64,000 nt of DNA, taken from contig JASJFT010000033.1 of the NCBI GenBank assembly GCA_030770425.1, forward strand, positions 247,729-311,728, written 5' to 3'. Positions 33,916 to 46,059 of this stretch are shown in pieces. The first letter of the stretch is position 1, and each line of letters opens with the position of its first letter. This stretch comes from Darksidea phi. Lineage: Eukaryota > Ascomycota > Dothideomycetes > Pleosporales > Lentitheciaceae. The notes under the pieces were generated by a model. The model was not told the DNA's origin. It worked only from the letters and a program-made list of their open reading frames with translations, and made no database searches. The position numbers and the translations under genes were made by a program.

Positions 33916-35226
33916 ATGGCTCCCAGCACACGCCTCCAGGAACAGATCGGCGGACGAGCCATGCACTCGACCGCAGCCCAAGCACGAGCAGGAAGCCGCC
34001 ACAATCCCATCGTCATATCAGACGGGTCTGCCACGCCGCCAAGCACGCCATACCGTCGCACGTCGGGTACAAGAATACCGCCCACAATATCGTCCTCAAT
34101 GATGCCACAGACCAGGGACACATGGCCTCGTTTCATGGCCTCGTTTCCCTTAACTATGCAGGGTAACCGCGTTACTAAGAAGACAACGGTGAAGACGAAG
34201 AAGAAGGAGCCTGAGCGAAAAGAATGCGTGATATGTGTAGAGACGAAGACGGTGAAGAGGGGCTTCCCCAAGTTGAATATGGAAGGCTGCGCGCATTTCA
34301 GGGATATCTGCAATCGGTGCGTGAGTAAGATGATCAAAACTAAGATATGGGAGAGAAGGCTCGACGATGCGGTACTAGCCTGCCCATTCCCCGGGTGCGA
34401 GTGCGTGTTGCAGTATGCAAACGTCAAAGAGATATTGTCGGAGGCCCAATTTGCCGGGTAAGTACCACCCCACTCGAGTTATATCCATACTAACAGAAGC
34501 AGCTGGGAAACAGCGCTTACCGCTCACCTCCTCCGCTCCAGCGATGTTTTCATTGCATGTCTGAACCCCGCTTGCGGCCAGTACTTTTCCAAGGAATCTT
34601 GCAAACCAAATCGAGCGAACAACAAACACGAGATCCAGTGCCCCTACTGCGGATACGCTCTCTGCCTCAATTGCGTTCGGCCCTGGCACCCCAAGACCAG
34701 CTGCAGCAAGGAGAAGAGCGCCGAGAATGAGAAGTCTGAGGCTACCATCAAGAGCATGGGCGCAAAGCCATGTCCGAAATGTGGCGTGAACATCGAGAAA
34801 AATGGCGGTTGCGATCATATGACCTGTAAGTAGCTGGAGTTGATTGTGTTCACTGTTTTTGGATGATGATACTAACCATTAAAAATAGGTTATTGCTGTC
34901 GCCACGATTTCTGCTTCGAATGCCTCGTCGAATACAAAATCAATATGACGCACCTTCCCAGCTGCTCCGCCAGCGGCCGAAACATCGCCATCGATTTCGG
35001 CCTGAATAACATCGCTCAGCTCATGAATGCGGTTCAGGGGATGGTTGGTCTCCTGCCGCCTGACCCTGCACCACTTGCCCCCCAGGAGCCCGACCCGAAC
35101 CAAAACTACGGCTTCACACTTGAGGAGCCTGCCGCGCAAGCGCCGGTTGGCCAAAACCCCGGCAGGGTGTTGCGTTGGTTCATCCCGCAAGGTCAGCCAG
35201 GCGCTCAGAATGGGAATGGGCGCTGA
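33916..35226 (+). CDS. RBR-type (RING-IBR-RING) E3 ubiquitin ligase
   Basis: The exons are 33916-34457, 34542-34825 and 34889-35226, all in phase, giving 387 residues. After a Ser/Pro-rich head comes RING1: ECVICVETKTVKRGFPKLN, then HFRDICNRCVSKMI and ACPFPGCEC. IBR follows with CLNPACGQYF and QCPYCGYALCLNCVRPWH. RING2 has PCPKCGVNIEKNGGCDHMTC and CCRHDFCFEC, where the Cys in GGCDHM is the expected acceptor of ubiquitin. RBR ligases pass ubiquitin from E2 to this Cys and then to the substrate. The Cys pattern of RING1 is slightly irregular compared with parkin-type proteins. The tail (LEEPAAQAPVGQNPGRVL) is low-complexity. Substrate unknown. Confidence 0.9.
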
Positions 35227-36758
35227 GGAATGGAGTTAAACATTAGGGTTGACATGACCGAATAGGATGAGAGTTTGGTGAGAGGTGATGTGGGCAGATC
35301 TATTTCTTTCGAGTAAGCGCGGGAAAGATTCACCCGCTGTATGAACGTGGCGAGGATGAGATTACTATGAGGCCACTGCAGCTCTCATCACGGTTTCAAT
35401 TACGGTACGATATTTCTAGGAGGCAGGTTGCTCCAGCTTTTTGTATTAGGAGGGATGCTGCGATGTGGCCTCCACACATTCATTTTCATTTATTTATTCA
35501 TAAGGCCTGGCTTTCCGCTTCTCCAAAGCGTCCTTGGTAGAGAATCCAGAAAAGCTGGATGACACGCGGAACGGGTTGTACTTGGGATGTTGAGAGACAG
35601 CCGAGACACCAATGTAAATTTATCTATTTAAATCGTTCGGTGCTGCCATGCTTTACAAGCAAAGCTGGTGATCTTAGCACAATGTACCTACTATCTACTG
35701 CCAGATAGGCTCCAGGGTTAACCTTTTGCTTCTACCGACGCTCTTCCTGATTTGTTTGAGACTAGCGAAGAGGAGCAACACTATCATCAATTCAAATCTT
35801 CCCCGACTGCGCCACACTGGCAGTCATATAAACCATTGTGGCATTCCCATATACTATCCTTCATTTTTACCCCATCCTAGAGAGAGTGGCGGATTCACAG
35901 TCTCATCTTCTTCGTTCTAGGCCGCGAACAATGAGTGTCTAGGCCATGTACTCGATGACCGCCAATTCCTAGGGGGAAAAAAGCAAGACATGTAGTGCTT
36001 GCGAAGTTTTGTCCCGAAGGTTAGTTTGACCCAGTGCACGATCGATTGGTCGAGAGTTTGGCCGATCCCAGTATGACCAGGCGGCCCTCGGGCAAGCAGA
36101 ACGCTTCTCTCGATATCCAGCTGACTGAATATAGCCCAGCCAATAACGGCAAAGTTCGATTCAGCAACCGTCGGCCCGCGCATAATCGTCCAGCTCGAGA
36201 CCTGCTTGCTTCGGGATTGATACATGCCAACGAGCACTATGCATTAAAGCACCGACGATTACAGCAAAATTCATCGGAGTCATCCTATTGGAGATGAGAT
36301 GAGATTCTCCAAGCGTCGGGTGTACAGTGAGCGGTGTGGTTGCGGAAGGGAAAGAGGCAAGGATCTGGGAAAGCCATAGCGGCTTGGGCACGGCTAGCCT
36401 CCTCTCATGGGCAACGCGAGCTCAGTGAGTTAAGTGTTTGAATACCGCGAGAGAAGCGTAGAAACATCGACTTGGGAATCAAGGCATTGAACCAGAATAG
36501 CCTGCTTAGACCTATGTAGCACGACTGCGATTAAATCGTCTGTTTCAGAGGTGATCCGCTCCAATAGATGCGTGGAAAAGTTCTTGTTTCGTGAGTTATG
36601 AAGGCGCTACAGCATGATTGGTCGCCAGTGGTGGGGAGCCGGCGCACGACTTCAAAAGCGCAAGACGTCACATCGCAGCGATCACCATCCCAAAGAACGA
36701 TCTGAAAATTTGTGAGTACTTGCATTCATCTCCTAAAAAGACCCTGAGTCTGGTCAGC
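35227..36758. other. Intergenic, 1.5 kb, nothing supported
   Basis: Contains the 3' flank of the ligase gene and the promoter of the amidohydrolase gene. Short frames on both strands lack any domain or splice logic. Confidence 0.4.
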
Positions 36759-38079
36759 ATGCAGCTTTCTGTTCGTTCCTGTCTGCTCAATCTCACGATA
36801 TCAGCGTTAGCAATGACACCCGGATCCGAGCCATCATGCACCGACCGCATCAGAGCAAATGCAGCCCGCGATAACATCGACCTCACTGCACTCCCCTTTC
36901 TTTCCGAAGCTCTCGCAGACATCGCTAACCTCTCCGCAAATCGCATACCTGAATCTCGAATACCGTCTTTTGAAAACGCCTCTCGGATAGATACACACAC
37001 GCATCCCATTCCTTCTTGGTTCCGCACCCTACAGCCTCTAGCTGCGGGTCGGGAAACACCATCCTGGGATCCTCTCTCACATCTGCAGTTCATGTCGCAG
37101 CAAGCCATCGCTCGATCTATCCTTTGCATTAGCACGCCGCAGGCTAATGCGTTTCCAGACGACAAAGCGAAGACGGTTGCGCTTGCAAGATTGCTGAATG
37201 AGTTCTCCGCGGAATTAGTCAAAGTATATCCGAAGAGATTCAGCTGGATGGCAGTGACGCCGCTTCCATACGTGGAGGAAACCGTGCTCGAAGTTCGGTA
37301 TGCGCTTGAGCACCTAGGCGCAGTAGGTGTGGGTGTGATGACGAATCATGATGGAATATACACTGGAGAGGAGGCGTTTGATCCGCTTTGGGAGTATCTG
37401 CAGGGAAGAGCGGCGAAAAGCGATGGAAGGGAGATTGTTTTCATTCACCCTACAGATCCGGTGATACGACTGGACGATGGGAGGTTGGTGAGCTCGAAAC
37501 CCTGTAAGTCCATGTGATAGTAGAGGGGTTGAAGCTGGGGCGACTGACTGCACAGCAGCACCTCTCCGATCCGGGCTCGGCGAGTTCTATTTCGAGACCG
37601 CTCGTGCAATCTCCAGCATAACGGCGAGCCGCACCATCATCAAGTTCCCAAACCTCCACTGGCGTATATCGCACGGCGCGGGTGCTTTTCCTGACATCTC
37701 TGACCGCTTTCTGCTCGGCTTTCCCGGAGACGCGGAAGAAGCACGGAAGATCTATGCGACGCGGTTTTGGTACGATAGCGCAGGGCCGGTATATCCGAGG
37801 CAGATCAAAGGGTTGCTTGCTCACGGTGTGCCTGTATCACAGCTTGTATTTGGGACGGTCAGTGCACTCTTTCATTGCCTACGCTACCATACAAAACATG
37901 GAATGCCTGAACTCCTCGCTAAGCAATGACAGGACTATCCCTACGGAATTGGATTCTGGAATGTTGATGATAATGTAAGGGGACTGTCGAATGCTGACTT
38001 CTTCTCGGCGGCCGAGAAAGACGATGTATTCTTCCGTAATGCAAAAAGCTTGTGGGCAGGAAAAGTCCAAGGATTATGA
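36759..38079 (+). CDS. Amidohydrolase-family metal enzyme, ACMSD/aromatic-acid decarboxylase-like
   Basis: The exons are 36759-37503, 37556-37857 and 37933-38079, giving 397 residues (396 if the second of two tandem acceptors, cagcag, is used). Metal-site motifs of the amidohydrolase-2 family are present: RIDTHTHPIPSWF near residue 70 (the H-x-H pair), IVFIHPTDP (His), NLHWRISHGAGAFP (His) and QLVFGTDYPYG (Asp). Fungal relatives decarboxylate aromatic acids such as 6-methylsalicylate or act on related rings; the substrate here is not determined. The chosen ATG gives a hydrophobic leader (MQLSVRSCLLNLTISALA) that may direct secretion; an upstream TTG-led frame has no support. The gene ends 69 bp from the convergent PfkB kinase. 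Confidence 0.85.
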
Positions 38080-38148
38080 ATGCCCAAGCTGAAGCCCTGG
38101 AGTATCTTTTCAACAGAACAAGGTTGTGCAGGCTGACGGCTGCGAAGC

Positions 38149-39392
38149 TTATGCCAATAGCGCATCAAGGGTGGGGCGCATTTGCGCACCCAAACCAGCG
38201 AAGCCAACTTGGTGGACTTTGCGTCCTGCAATCTCGTTGGCGAAATTGAGCTTCTGCTGTAGTGTCCAGTCCTCGTGACAAGTGAGAGCGTAGAGCATGC
38301 CCGCAATGAAGGTATCTCCGGCGCCGATCGTATCGATGACGGGTGCGCCATTGTCCGGGCCCCAACTGCGTACATGTGCCCACTCTTCTTCTCCCCCGCG
38401 ATTCTTCTGAAGAACGGTCGCACCTTGGTCTCCCCACGTACAGCACATTAAAGCGCTGTAAAGTTCAGTCTGCAGCTTCAGACCATCAACCATGGTGATA
38501 CATACTCGTGTCTCGTCCCCACCTTCATCTTCTTAAGGAAGTCGATCTAAACCCAGGATGCAAAGTCAGGGAAGTTCAACCAATAATGTGTCTAAGACGT
38601 CTATTATGCGTTGCGGAGGCACGTACAGGATCGGCAAAGCCTTCAGACTACATTAGGTCAGTTCCTGCACATAGCAAATGATAGTTTTGACTCACCTCCA
38701 CCCAAAGCCTCGAGTAGAACACAACATCCGCATGATGTGCAACGAGCGCCATTTCCGTCCTCTCTGGTTTCTCGCATTCGACGCTAATCTTGAAGCCTTG
38801 GTGATCTGATCGTAAGTACTCAATACATTGAAAAACGACCCGCGGGGTCCTGCCCTCGAAATGATACCATCCTCCCGCCGCACCCTCCATCTGGTAGGCT
38901 TGACACGCCGCTGCAATGAACTCTTGTCTTGTTACATTTGGCAATGGGTTGTGACTGATGATAGTGCGAGTGTTGTTCAATATGTTCTGGATGATGTAGC
39001 TCGCCGCTGCATCGCTGAAATTGGGGCGGAAGATGCACGAGTTGAGCATCTTGACACTCCCAAGTGACTTGTGGATGAACCTGACATCTTCAGATTCTTT
39101 GTTGGGGAGGGCGGCGATCAGGTGAAGTTGAGGTTTGCCGGTTGGCGCTTCAGATCCATCCGAATCGTCGTCAACACCCCGGAAGACGAGCTGGGAGAGG
39201 ACCTCGAGCGTGTTGGCGCAGTTTCCACCACGACGTCGAGTTAGCGACGTTGCGCCAACCTTCTCGTCCTCAGCAGGGAACTTGACCACGCTAGGATTAC
39301 GTTTAGCGACATACAAAGGACGTGGCACGATGTGCTCACGTCAGGATTGTGTCGATGTAGACGGCGCCAACGCAGACGATGTGCTTGACCAT
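38149..39392 (-). CDS. PfkB-family carbohydrate kinase, ketohexokinase-like
   Basis: Model: exons 39340-39392, 38696-39290, 38506-38546 and 38149-38455, in phase, 331 residues. The start MVKHIVCVGAVYIDTILT and the second exon motif RRRGGNCANTLEVLSQL match the sugar-binding N-terminus of ketohexokinase-like PfkB proteins. The third part includes DFLKKMKVGTRH. The last exon has ALMCCTWGDQGATVLQK and the signature DTIGAGDTFIAGML, whose second Asp is the catalytic base. It phosphorylates a sugar or related alcohol using ATP. The 149-nt intron between exons 2 and 3 contains tctgaagctttgccgatcct, which looks like a missing conserved short exon (expected around SEGFADP) lacking one base. Either it is skipped or a one-base indel has damaged the gene. 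Confidence 0.8.
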
Positions 39393-40518
39393 CTTGAGAG
39401 GTTGTGAATGGCTTTTAAACGAAGAATTTGATAGTCGCTATTGGTGTTGATGTTGATGTATTTGTTACACCTGCGGCGGGGAAGTAACGTGAGCTGCTTG
39501 TTGACCGTGGGGTAGCTTGAGAGCTGAGAAGTCGCGTCTTCGCGCGGTCATGTGGAAGCAAGCACCATCCGCGTGGTAGAAGCTACCCTTGTTCATAGAG
39601 TCAAACCGCGGACTCCATTCAGAGTGTTTCAACCCTCCATCGGATGGCTATCAACATCTAAATGATCAACTGCTCATCGCGCTTCGGTGCAGTACAGTTA
39701 ATGAACAAAATTATTTGTACAGTGTGAACAGGACATGAAGACCGCCAGATGTTGCAATGCTTACCTGAAAGTCGACGCTGCAATCTCCGTCTTGGGCACA
39801 TGCTTAAGGCGCGAACTTCAGCTATGCGATAGAAAGGTTTCCTGCGTAGCGCATGCAACGCATGTTGCGAGGAACAAGTGAGACGACGCAGAAACCGTTA
39901 TAAATTGCACCACTAATAAATTGGCGCTTTAGCTGGACCGGGCTGAACAGCCCACCCTTTAGCGATGTAGGAGGCGGGGCATGTTTCCCCACAGTTTCAT
40001 GGCGAGCTCGTTGATATTAATTCCCCGCTACTGTTTGCCGATGTCCTACCCGCAAAATCACGTTCTAACCCTTGTCAAAGGGGCCAGGCGCAAATGTTCC
40101 ATGATCTATATTTGTGGTGGCTAGTAATGATCATTGGAGCTCTAGGCATTTACTGTCGATTGGCTGGGTAGTTGAGATATATCCGAGCGGTATACAGCCA
40201 ATACCCCATTCACAACGGCACCTGAAACCGGGATTGTTACCTCGCTATGAAATCCATTCGCAAGGCCCAACGCAACAAGGTGGACTGAATGTACAGGCTC
40301 GTGATATATTTTTAATCATTGATTTCATCTATATAATGCGTCACAACTGCTCTGGTTGACCAGGATGTTCTTAATTGCCGTAGCTAAGCAACGCATCGAT
40401 AGTATTTAGTCCAGTCTAAGCCTGCCTTTTGCTGCATTCTTATTTCATGTAAGACCGAGTTACACTCAATCAGTCTGCTTTTACATTCCTTTAACCTTCG
40501 CCATATCGCACAACCAAA
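39393..40518. other. Intergenic between two divergent genes, nothing else seen
   Basis: Promoters of the PfkB kinase (left) and the feruloyl-esterase-like gene (right). Short open frames only. Confidence 0.4.
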
Positions 40519-41400
40519 ATGTACTGGCGTTCAAATTCGCTTGCCTTAGTGGCGTTACTTGTCATTCCAGCCTTAAACGGCGTACTGGCTGCGAAGCCTT
40601 CTCCGGCATGTGGAAATGCTCCTAAACTGGTTACCCCCGACAACGCTGGCAAAACTCCTCTTACCCTGAAAGCGAACAACAAGGACCGTCAATACTACGT
40701 GAAGCTCCCCAACAATTATGACAACAAACACCCTTATCGCCTCATCTTCACGCTGCACGCCCTCGGAGGGAACGCCCAGCAAGTGACTGCAGGCACAGGC
40801 GGCTACCTCCCCTGGTACGGCTTGCCATCCTTGATAAACGACACCGTTGACGCAATTTACGTGGCTCCGAATGGGCTGAACAACGGCTGGGGCAACCAAG
40901 GTGGAGAAGACATCACCTTTATCAGTCAGATTGTGAAGACACTAAACGACGACCTGTGCATCGATGAGAACTTGCGATTCTCCACAGGCTTCAGCTATGG
41001 GGCGGCGATGTCGTTCAGCATCGCGTGCTCTTTAGCAAAAGACTTCCGGGCCGTAGCCGCCCTATCTGGCAACAACCAAATCAGTGGCTGCGCTGGAGGC
41101 AACGACCCGATCGCGTACTACGGCCAGCACGGTATCAGCGACCAGGTACTGCCAATTGCTGGAGGGCGGACCATGCGCGATCGCTTCGTCAAGAATAACG
41201 GGTGCACAGCACAGACACCAGCAGAGCCAAAGGCTGGGAGCGGCACCCATATCAAGACAACGTACTCGGGGTGCTCTCCTGACCATCCCGTCGTGTGGGT
41301 TGCCTTCGATGGACAGCATATGCCGCAGCCGAAAGATTCGGGGGCGAGTGCAACTTTTTCGCATATTGAAACGTGGGAATTTTTTAAGCAGTTTCAGTGA
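40519..41400 (+). CDS. Secreted esterase, feruloyl esterase-like (CE1 type)
   Basis: An intronless frame of 293 residues. The leader MYWRSNSLALVALLVIPALN is a signal peptide, cleaved near VLAA-KPSPACGNAP. The mature enzyme has LPNNYDNKHPYRLIFTLHAL, a GGNAQQV region, IYVAPNGLNNGWGN, the nucleophile elbow GFSYGAAMSFSIAC (Ser in GFSYG), a likely Asp in GISDQVLPI and the His in FDGQHMPQP. Length and motif order match fungal type C/D feruloyl esterases, which release ferulate from plant cell-wall arabinoxylan outside the cell. Polyhydroxybutyrate depolymerase-like esterases share this fold and are the main alternative. Confidence 0.88.
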   Translation: MYWRSNSLALVALLVIPALNGVLAAKPSPACGNAPKLVTPDNAGKTPLTLKANNKDRQYYVKLPNNYDNKHPYRLIFTLHALGGNAQQVTAGTGGYLPWYGLPSLINDTVDAIYVAPNGLNNGWGNQGGEDITFISQIVKTLNDDLCIDENLRFSTGFSYGAAMSFSIACSLAKDFRAVAALSGNNQISGCAGGNDPIAYYGQHGISDQVLPIAGGRTMRDRFVKNNGCTAQTPAEPKAGSGTHIKTTYSGCSPDHPVVWVAFDGQHMPQPKDSGASATFSHIETWEFFKQFQ

Positions 41401-42718
41401 GCAATGGGAAGAAGGCTCTCGACGTGGTTTAGTTTTGTATTGTTGATTTGCTCCGCCAGGCACAGCATACTCTTAACCCGATTTGCTGCGTCATGGATAT
41501 TCAATCATTTTGAATTGATTCGCTCTGTAATCAGTGAAGAGTTGAACTATCGAGTAGGCGATCAGTATTACGAAGTGGATTATCGTCATGTCACTTCCGA
41601 CGCCCGCGCTTTGTTCAGGTGTTCCTCGTTTCGATCTGACTCGTATTCTCTGTTATTTAGACTCGACATACCGACCTTTGTTGTAGCTATTTAACGTCGC
41701 TATTTTGGATTATTCCGCAAGTTTGACCACGCGATGGCTGCTACTCATTCGATTCAGCGCCGCCATTGGGAGGTCCATTCTTCTGTGACCAAGGGCGGCC
41801 AGTTAAGAAGCTTGCTGGGGCTTTTTGACATTAACCGACTCTAGCTCCCCTGTAAGACATTTAGATCAAATTCCAGCTAACTGGAGGCGCGCATGAACGC
41901 GCCAATATCAAGCATAAAACGTTCTGTGCATGCCATTTGCTGATTCACGGAAAGGGTATTTCTATGCCCGCGGTGTTGAAGCAACTATGGTGTTGGTGTC
42001 TTCCATTGGGAAGTGTGTCGGGCTTTTACTTACGGTATGAGCTTAAAGCGAGAGACAGGCTCGCGACTTTCCAGATCCTTCCTCCCCCGCCACCCGAAGC
42101 ATACCAGCTGCACTAGCAAACCTTTCGGAGACCGGGTGAACGCGGTTGCAGACCCACCCAATCTCCGAAGGTTTCGATGGAACCCAACCGGACTACAACT
42201 CCTTCCTCACCGTTCTCTGTTATCGACCCAAGGGTTGTACTTGGTTGGGGTGTTAGTAAGGCTTGTGTCCAGATGACCAAGGGGCATGGCGTCGGTGATG
42301 GCCTGCAAATATTGTTAGACTCTGCCCGTGCGGGCCATAGGGACGTTTCATTGCTACTGACAAACGTTAGCAGAGTAGCGCGATCATCGTGCCAGGCAGG
42401 GCAGGGCCTGATGTACGCTCAGGACGTTGTTGAACCTGGGTGATTACTTTGACTTGGAGGTAGGCACCGCATCCTTGCATCAACTACCTAACGGGTTATT
42501 TTACATCGAGTTCTTTTTGGTTGTGTAAAGGCTTGAGAAAGATGTTATGGTATTGAGAAGGAAGCTATGAGAAGGAAGCTATGAGAAGGAAGCTATGAAA
42601 AAGAAGCAGTGGGGCTAATACTTGCTACAATGCTATTGTTGAAGTCGTGCCGACCGGCCCTGCAACTATTTCAAAACGCTTGCGCATGCTCTAGTTCGTC
42701 TCCCCATCTATTTCTCAT
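41401..42718. other. Intergenic, with a short tandem repeat at 42541-42600
   Basis: No gene supported. A gagaaggaagctat-type 15-bp unit is repeated three to four times just past the end of the monooxygenase gene. Confidence 0.45.
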
Positions 42719-44630
42719 TCACAGCTTGTTTAAACCCAACTCTTTCGCCTTGATCTGCAGCGCCAAGAATCTCGAATAGATTCTAGTAAGTGCCAAACTG
42801 CCACCGAAGAACCAAAGCCCAGGGTGTCCACTCGGCCTCCACATAGCATTAACCTCACCCTCTTCATCCAGGTCCCATACGTCCTTGCAACGATCTGCTT
42901 CCTCTTTGCCAAGCGCCTTCTCCACACTCGTCTTCATGTTGTCGAAACCGGTAGCGAGAACGACGATATCAGCTTCAAGCTTGCGCCCGTCAGCAAGCAC
43001 AATACAGTCTTCTTCGAAGCACCTAATACCATCAGGCGACTGCTCAACTCTAATCTTGCCGTCGATGATGAGCTGTGATGCACCGACATCGATATAGTAG
43101 CCGCCGCCACGGGTGATGTACTTACGGTAGATACCCGAGCCGTCATGGCCAAAGTCGACTTTGAACCCTGCTCTACGGAGACCGTCGAGGTTCTCCTTCT
43201 CGACTTCGGCAATGCGCTCAGTGCCGCCAACGTTGAGGGCGAATTGGACGGGAATGGGAAGAGACTGGCCGTAGACGTCTGCGTCTTCGATTGGAGGGCC
43301 AGTCTCGTCGTAGAGTCCTTCGTGTAACATGAAGAGCCCTTTATCGGCTTTAATGACGTAGGTTCCGCGGCGTTGGAGCATTTTTACAGGTCCGGCGCCG
43401 GCTTCATAGTAGTTTTGTGCAATGTCGTGGCCGGAATTACCAGTACCAACGACAACGACCCTCTTGCCGCTTAGGTCGCCTTTGTAAGTTGAAGCATCCT
43501 TATGCTGTGAGCCATGGTAAACGGTACCCTTGAACCTGTCCTGGCCGGGGAAAGTTGGAACCTTAGGCTCACCAGCGTGACCGGTGCAGAAAATGACGTG
43601 CTTAGGGTGAAGGGTACGCTCGCTGCTGTCGCCGCGCTTGACGACGATAGTCCACTTCTGTTCAGTATCTGAATACTTTGCGCTCTGAATGGTGGCCTTG
43701 AGCCAAACATTTAGCTCCATTGCCGAGGCGTACAGCTCCAACCAGTCGCCAATCTTGTCTTTGGGCGTGAAGAGCGGCCAGTTGGAGGGGAAGGGCATGA
43801 AGGACATGTGCGTGTACTGGACGGGGTCGTGGGTGACGAGAGTGCGGTAACGGTGCCGCCAGTTGTCTCCGATGCGCTCGTTCTTGTCGATGATGAGGGC
43901 GGACATGTCGAGAGCTCGGAGGCGAGCAGCAATGTTGAGGCCGGATTGACCTATTTGGTGTTAAAAATTTGTATCGGAGTGACAGCATGTTGTAAATAAA
44001 CTTACCAGCACCAACAATGAAAACATCCGGCTCTCCATCTAAGAACTCCTTCTGCCTGTCCCGGCTCTCCTGCCAATTGCCGTTGATGATGCCGCCCTCG
44101 AGTGAATTCTTTCCACCGTGTGGCCTCCGGACTCCAACAAGCTCCTCATGACCAATCAGTTCTTGCAAGCTCGTGCTTATGAAGTGTGCTTTCCAGGAAC
44201 CATCATCACCCTGAGCAAGTCTCAAGAAGCCTTTACCCCGACCAACTTTAGTCTCGTAGTGGAACATGCTCTCGACCCATTCAAGTCCCTCGAGCGGCGT
44301 CTGAAAGCTCGGCGCGAACTTGCCATCTTTCTGGAGCCTTAGGCTAGTGATCCCAGCATCTTGGATATTCTGCGAGAGAAAATCGATAATCTTAGGGGCA
44401 CCACGGATAGTTCGGAAATCCCAGGTCAGAGTGAGATAGTCGCGCCACCAGCTATCGGTATGGATAATTTTGGAGAGGTCGGAGGCATTACCACTAGAGA
44501 GTACCGAGGCGAACTTGTCGAGCCATGTTTGGGCGAGCTCGCGAGGCTCTGACTTCTCGACAACGGATATCTTGACCTCCTTGTTGGTGAATGTTGGGAG
44601 GGTGATATCGTGGGGATGTTGAACGAGCAT
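42719..44630 (-). CDS. Flavin-containing monooxygenase with an N-terminal NTF2-like domain
   Basis: Two exons, 44006-44630 and 42719-43950, joined by a 55-nt intron inside the FAD motif, give 618 residues. The first 200 residues resemble an NTF2/SnoaL-like domain (LAQTWLDKFASVLSS, HTDSWWRDYLTLTWDF). The catalytic part has the FAD motif DVFIVGAGQSGLNIAARL, the FMO fingerprint FKGTVYHGSQH, the NADPH motif RVVVVGTGNSGHDIAQNY and VVLATGFDN. It uses NADPH and oxygen to oxidise a soft nucleophile or a ketone; fungal relatives act in secondary metabolism and detoxification. Substrate not predictable. The acceptor and donor fit the FAD motif exactly, so the splice is secure. Confidence 0.92.
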
Positions 44631-45304
44631 CTTTACTGCTGTCCCTTCTAAAGGGAAATGCTATGAAGGGATGGGTACATGAAAGATGGGAGACGAAAGA
44701 GGAGAGTAGGGTCCTGGCATACCCTATATACCTACCTTATCTCTTGACGCGGTCCGGGAGGCGATACTCTACCAGCAAGGTGGATACACGATTTCGGCCC
44801 TACGTAACGACCTGTAGTCCTCCATTGCGCATGCCTCACTCAGACGGGACGGTGATGGCTCACGAATGGTTGAGAGGCGTTCCAGTGCCCGGCGAAACAT
44901 GGCCCGACCGATGTCCCCACTGAAAGGTTGCTCAAAGCGGCTATCCGGTGGCGGGGCCATGTCCGTTGGTCGTAATTATCCATTCTCGTCAAGCTGTTCA
45001 TGTGAACATGACTGCATGTCTTGCAGCGTCCGCGAGAAGTGTTGGGATGTTTGACGTCGACGTTAACGTTAGCGTTGGCAGCTCGGCAAAGTTGCCGACC
45101 TCGGTTAACCCGCTGCCCGGAGGCGAGCGGAAATGTTTCCGACTCAGTGATTGAATTGATGCAATGTGCTTTTCGTATAATAAGTTATGCTTGGGCCGTC
45201 CCGGTCCGTCGATAATTTGTATGCACTAGAACTATGTAGAGCGAACTGCAGCGTAGCTTGCCATGTGGATGTGAACCAGGAAACAGAGAGCATCTCTAAA
45301 GATA
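44631..45304. other. Intergenic, promoter side of the monooxygenase gene
   Basis: No gene or repeat recognised before the MITE at 45305. Confidence 0.4.
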
Positions 45305-45738
45305 ACGTGTTTTATAAGCGAGTGGGCCATACAAGCGAGCGGGCCACCCCAAAATACACCAAAAAACCCAGATTTCAATCTTAAATATCTTAATAACTAC
45401 TTTATAATAATTTCTAAAATTTTAAATATAAGCTCTTATATATATAATATAGTGCCTATTAAAATATTAGAGCGTGCAGCCCAGTAGTTATTGAAATATT
45501 TAGAGATATAGACTTTGGGGGCCAAAAAGTGAGATATTTTTAAATATCTCTATAACTACCAGGCTGTATACTCTAAGATTTTAATAGGTACTATATTATA
45601 TATATAAGAGCTTATATTTAAAATTTTAGAAATTATTATAAAGCAGTCATTAAGATATTTAAGATTGAAATTTGGGTTTTTTGGTGTATTTTGGGGTGGC
45701 CCGCTCGCTTGTATGGCCCACTCGCTTATAAAACACGT
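45305..45738. mobile_element. Palindromic MITE with long terminal inverted repeats and TA duplication
   Basis: The ends are ACGTGTTTTATAAGCGAG and its complement, each flanked by TA (45303-45304 and 45739-45740). Arms of roughly 180 bp pair along most of their length (gggccaccccaaaatacacc on one side, its complement on the other), leaving a loop of about 60 bp near the middle. Total length 434 bp, strongly AT-rich inside, no coding capacity. TA duplication and structure fit a Tc1/mariner-derived miniature element. Confidence 0.85.
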
Positions 45739-46059
45739 TATATAAGGGAGAAAACAGTTTTGTTCGAATTAGCTTGAGATATACAAGTATCCACATACAC
45801 ACAGAAACATTAGAGTACTGAAGGAAGGTCATCCGGCTAGAAGGGCGTGAGCGCTCTTGGGCGGAAGTTGTCATGAATGGAGATTCTCCGCGAGTGCTCA
45901 AGATAGCTTAAATATGCCTACTCGCAAGATACTACAGCGCGAGCATCTAAAGGTCTATATGCCCCACATGAGAGGCACCCTTGCTCTGACCTCCTTGAAG
46001 GAGATTTGCGCCTAGCATTCGATCTCGATCGTACCACGGATACACATCAGCTCATAGCT

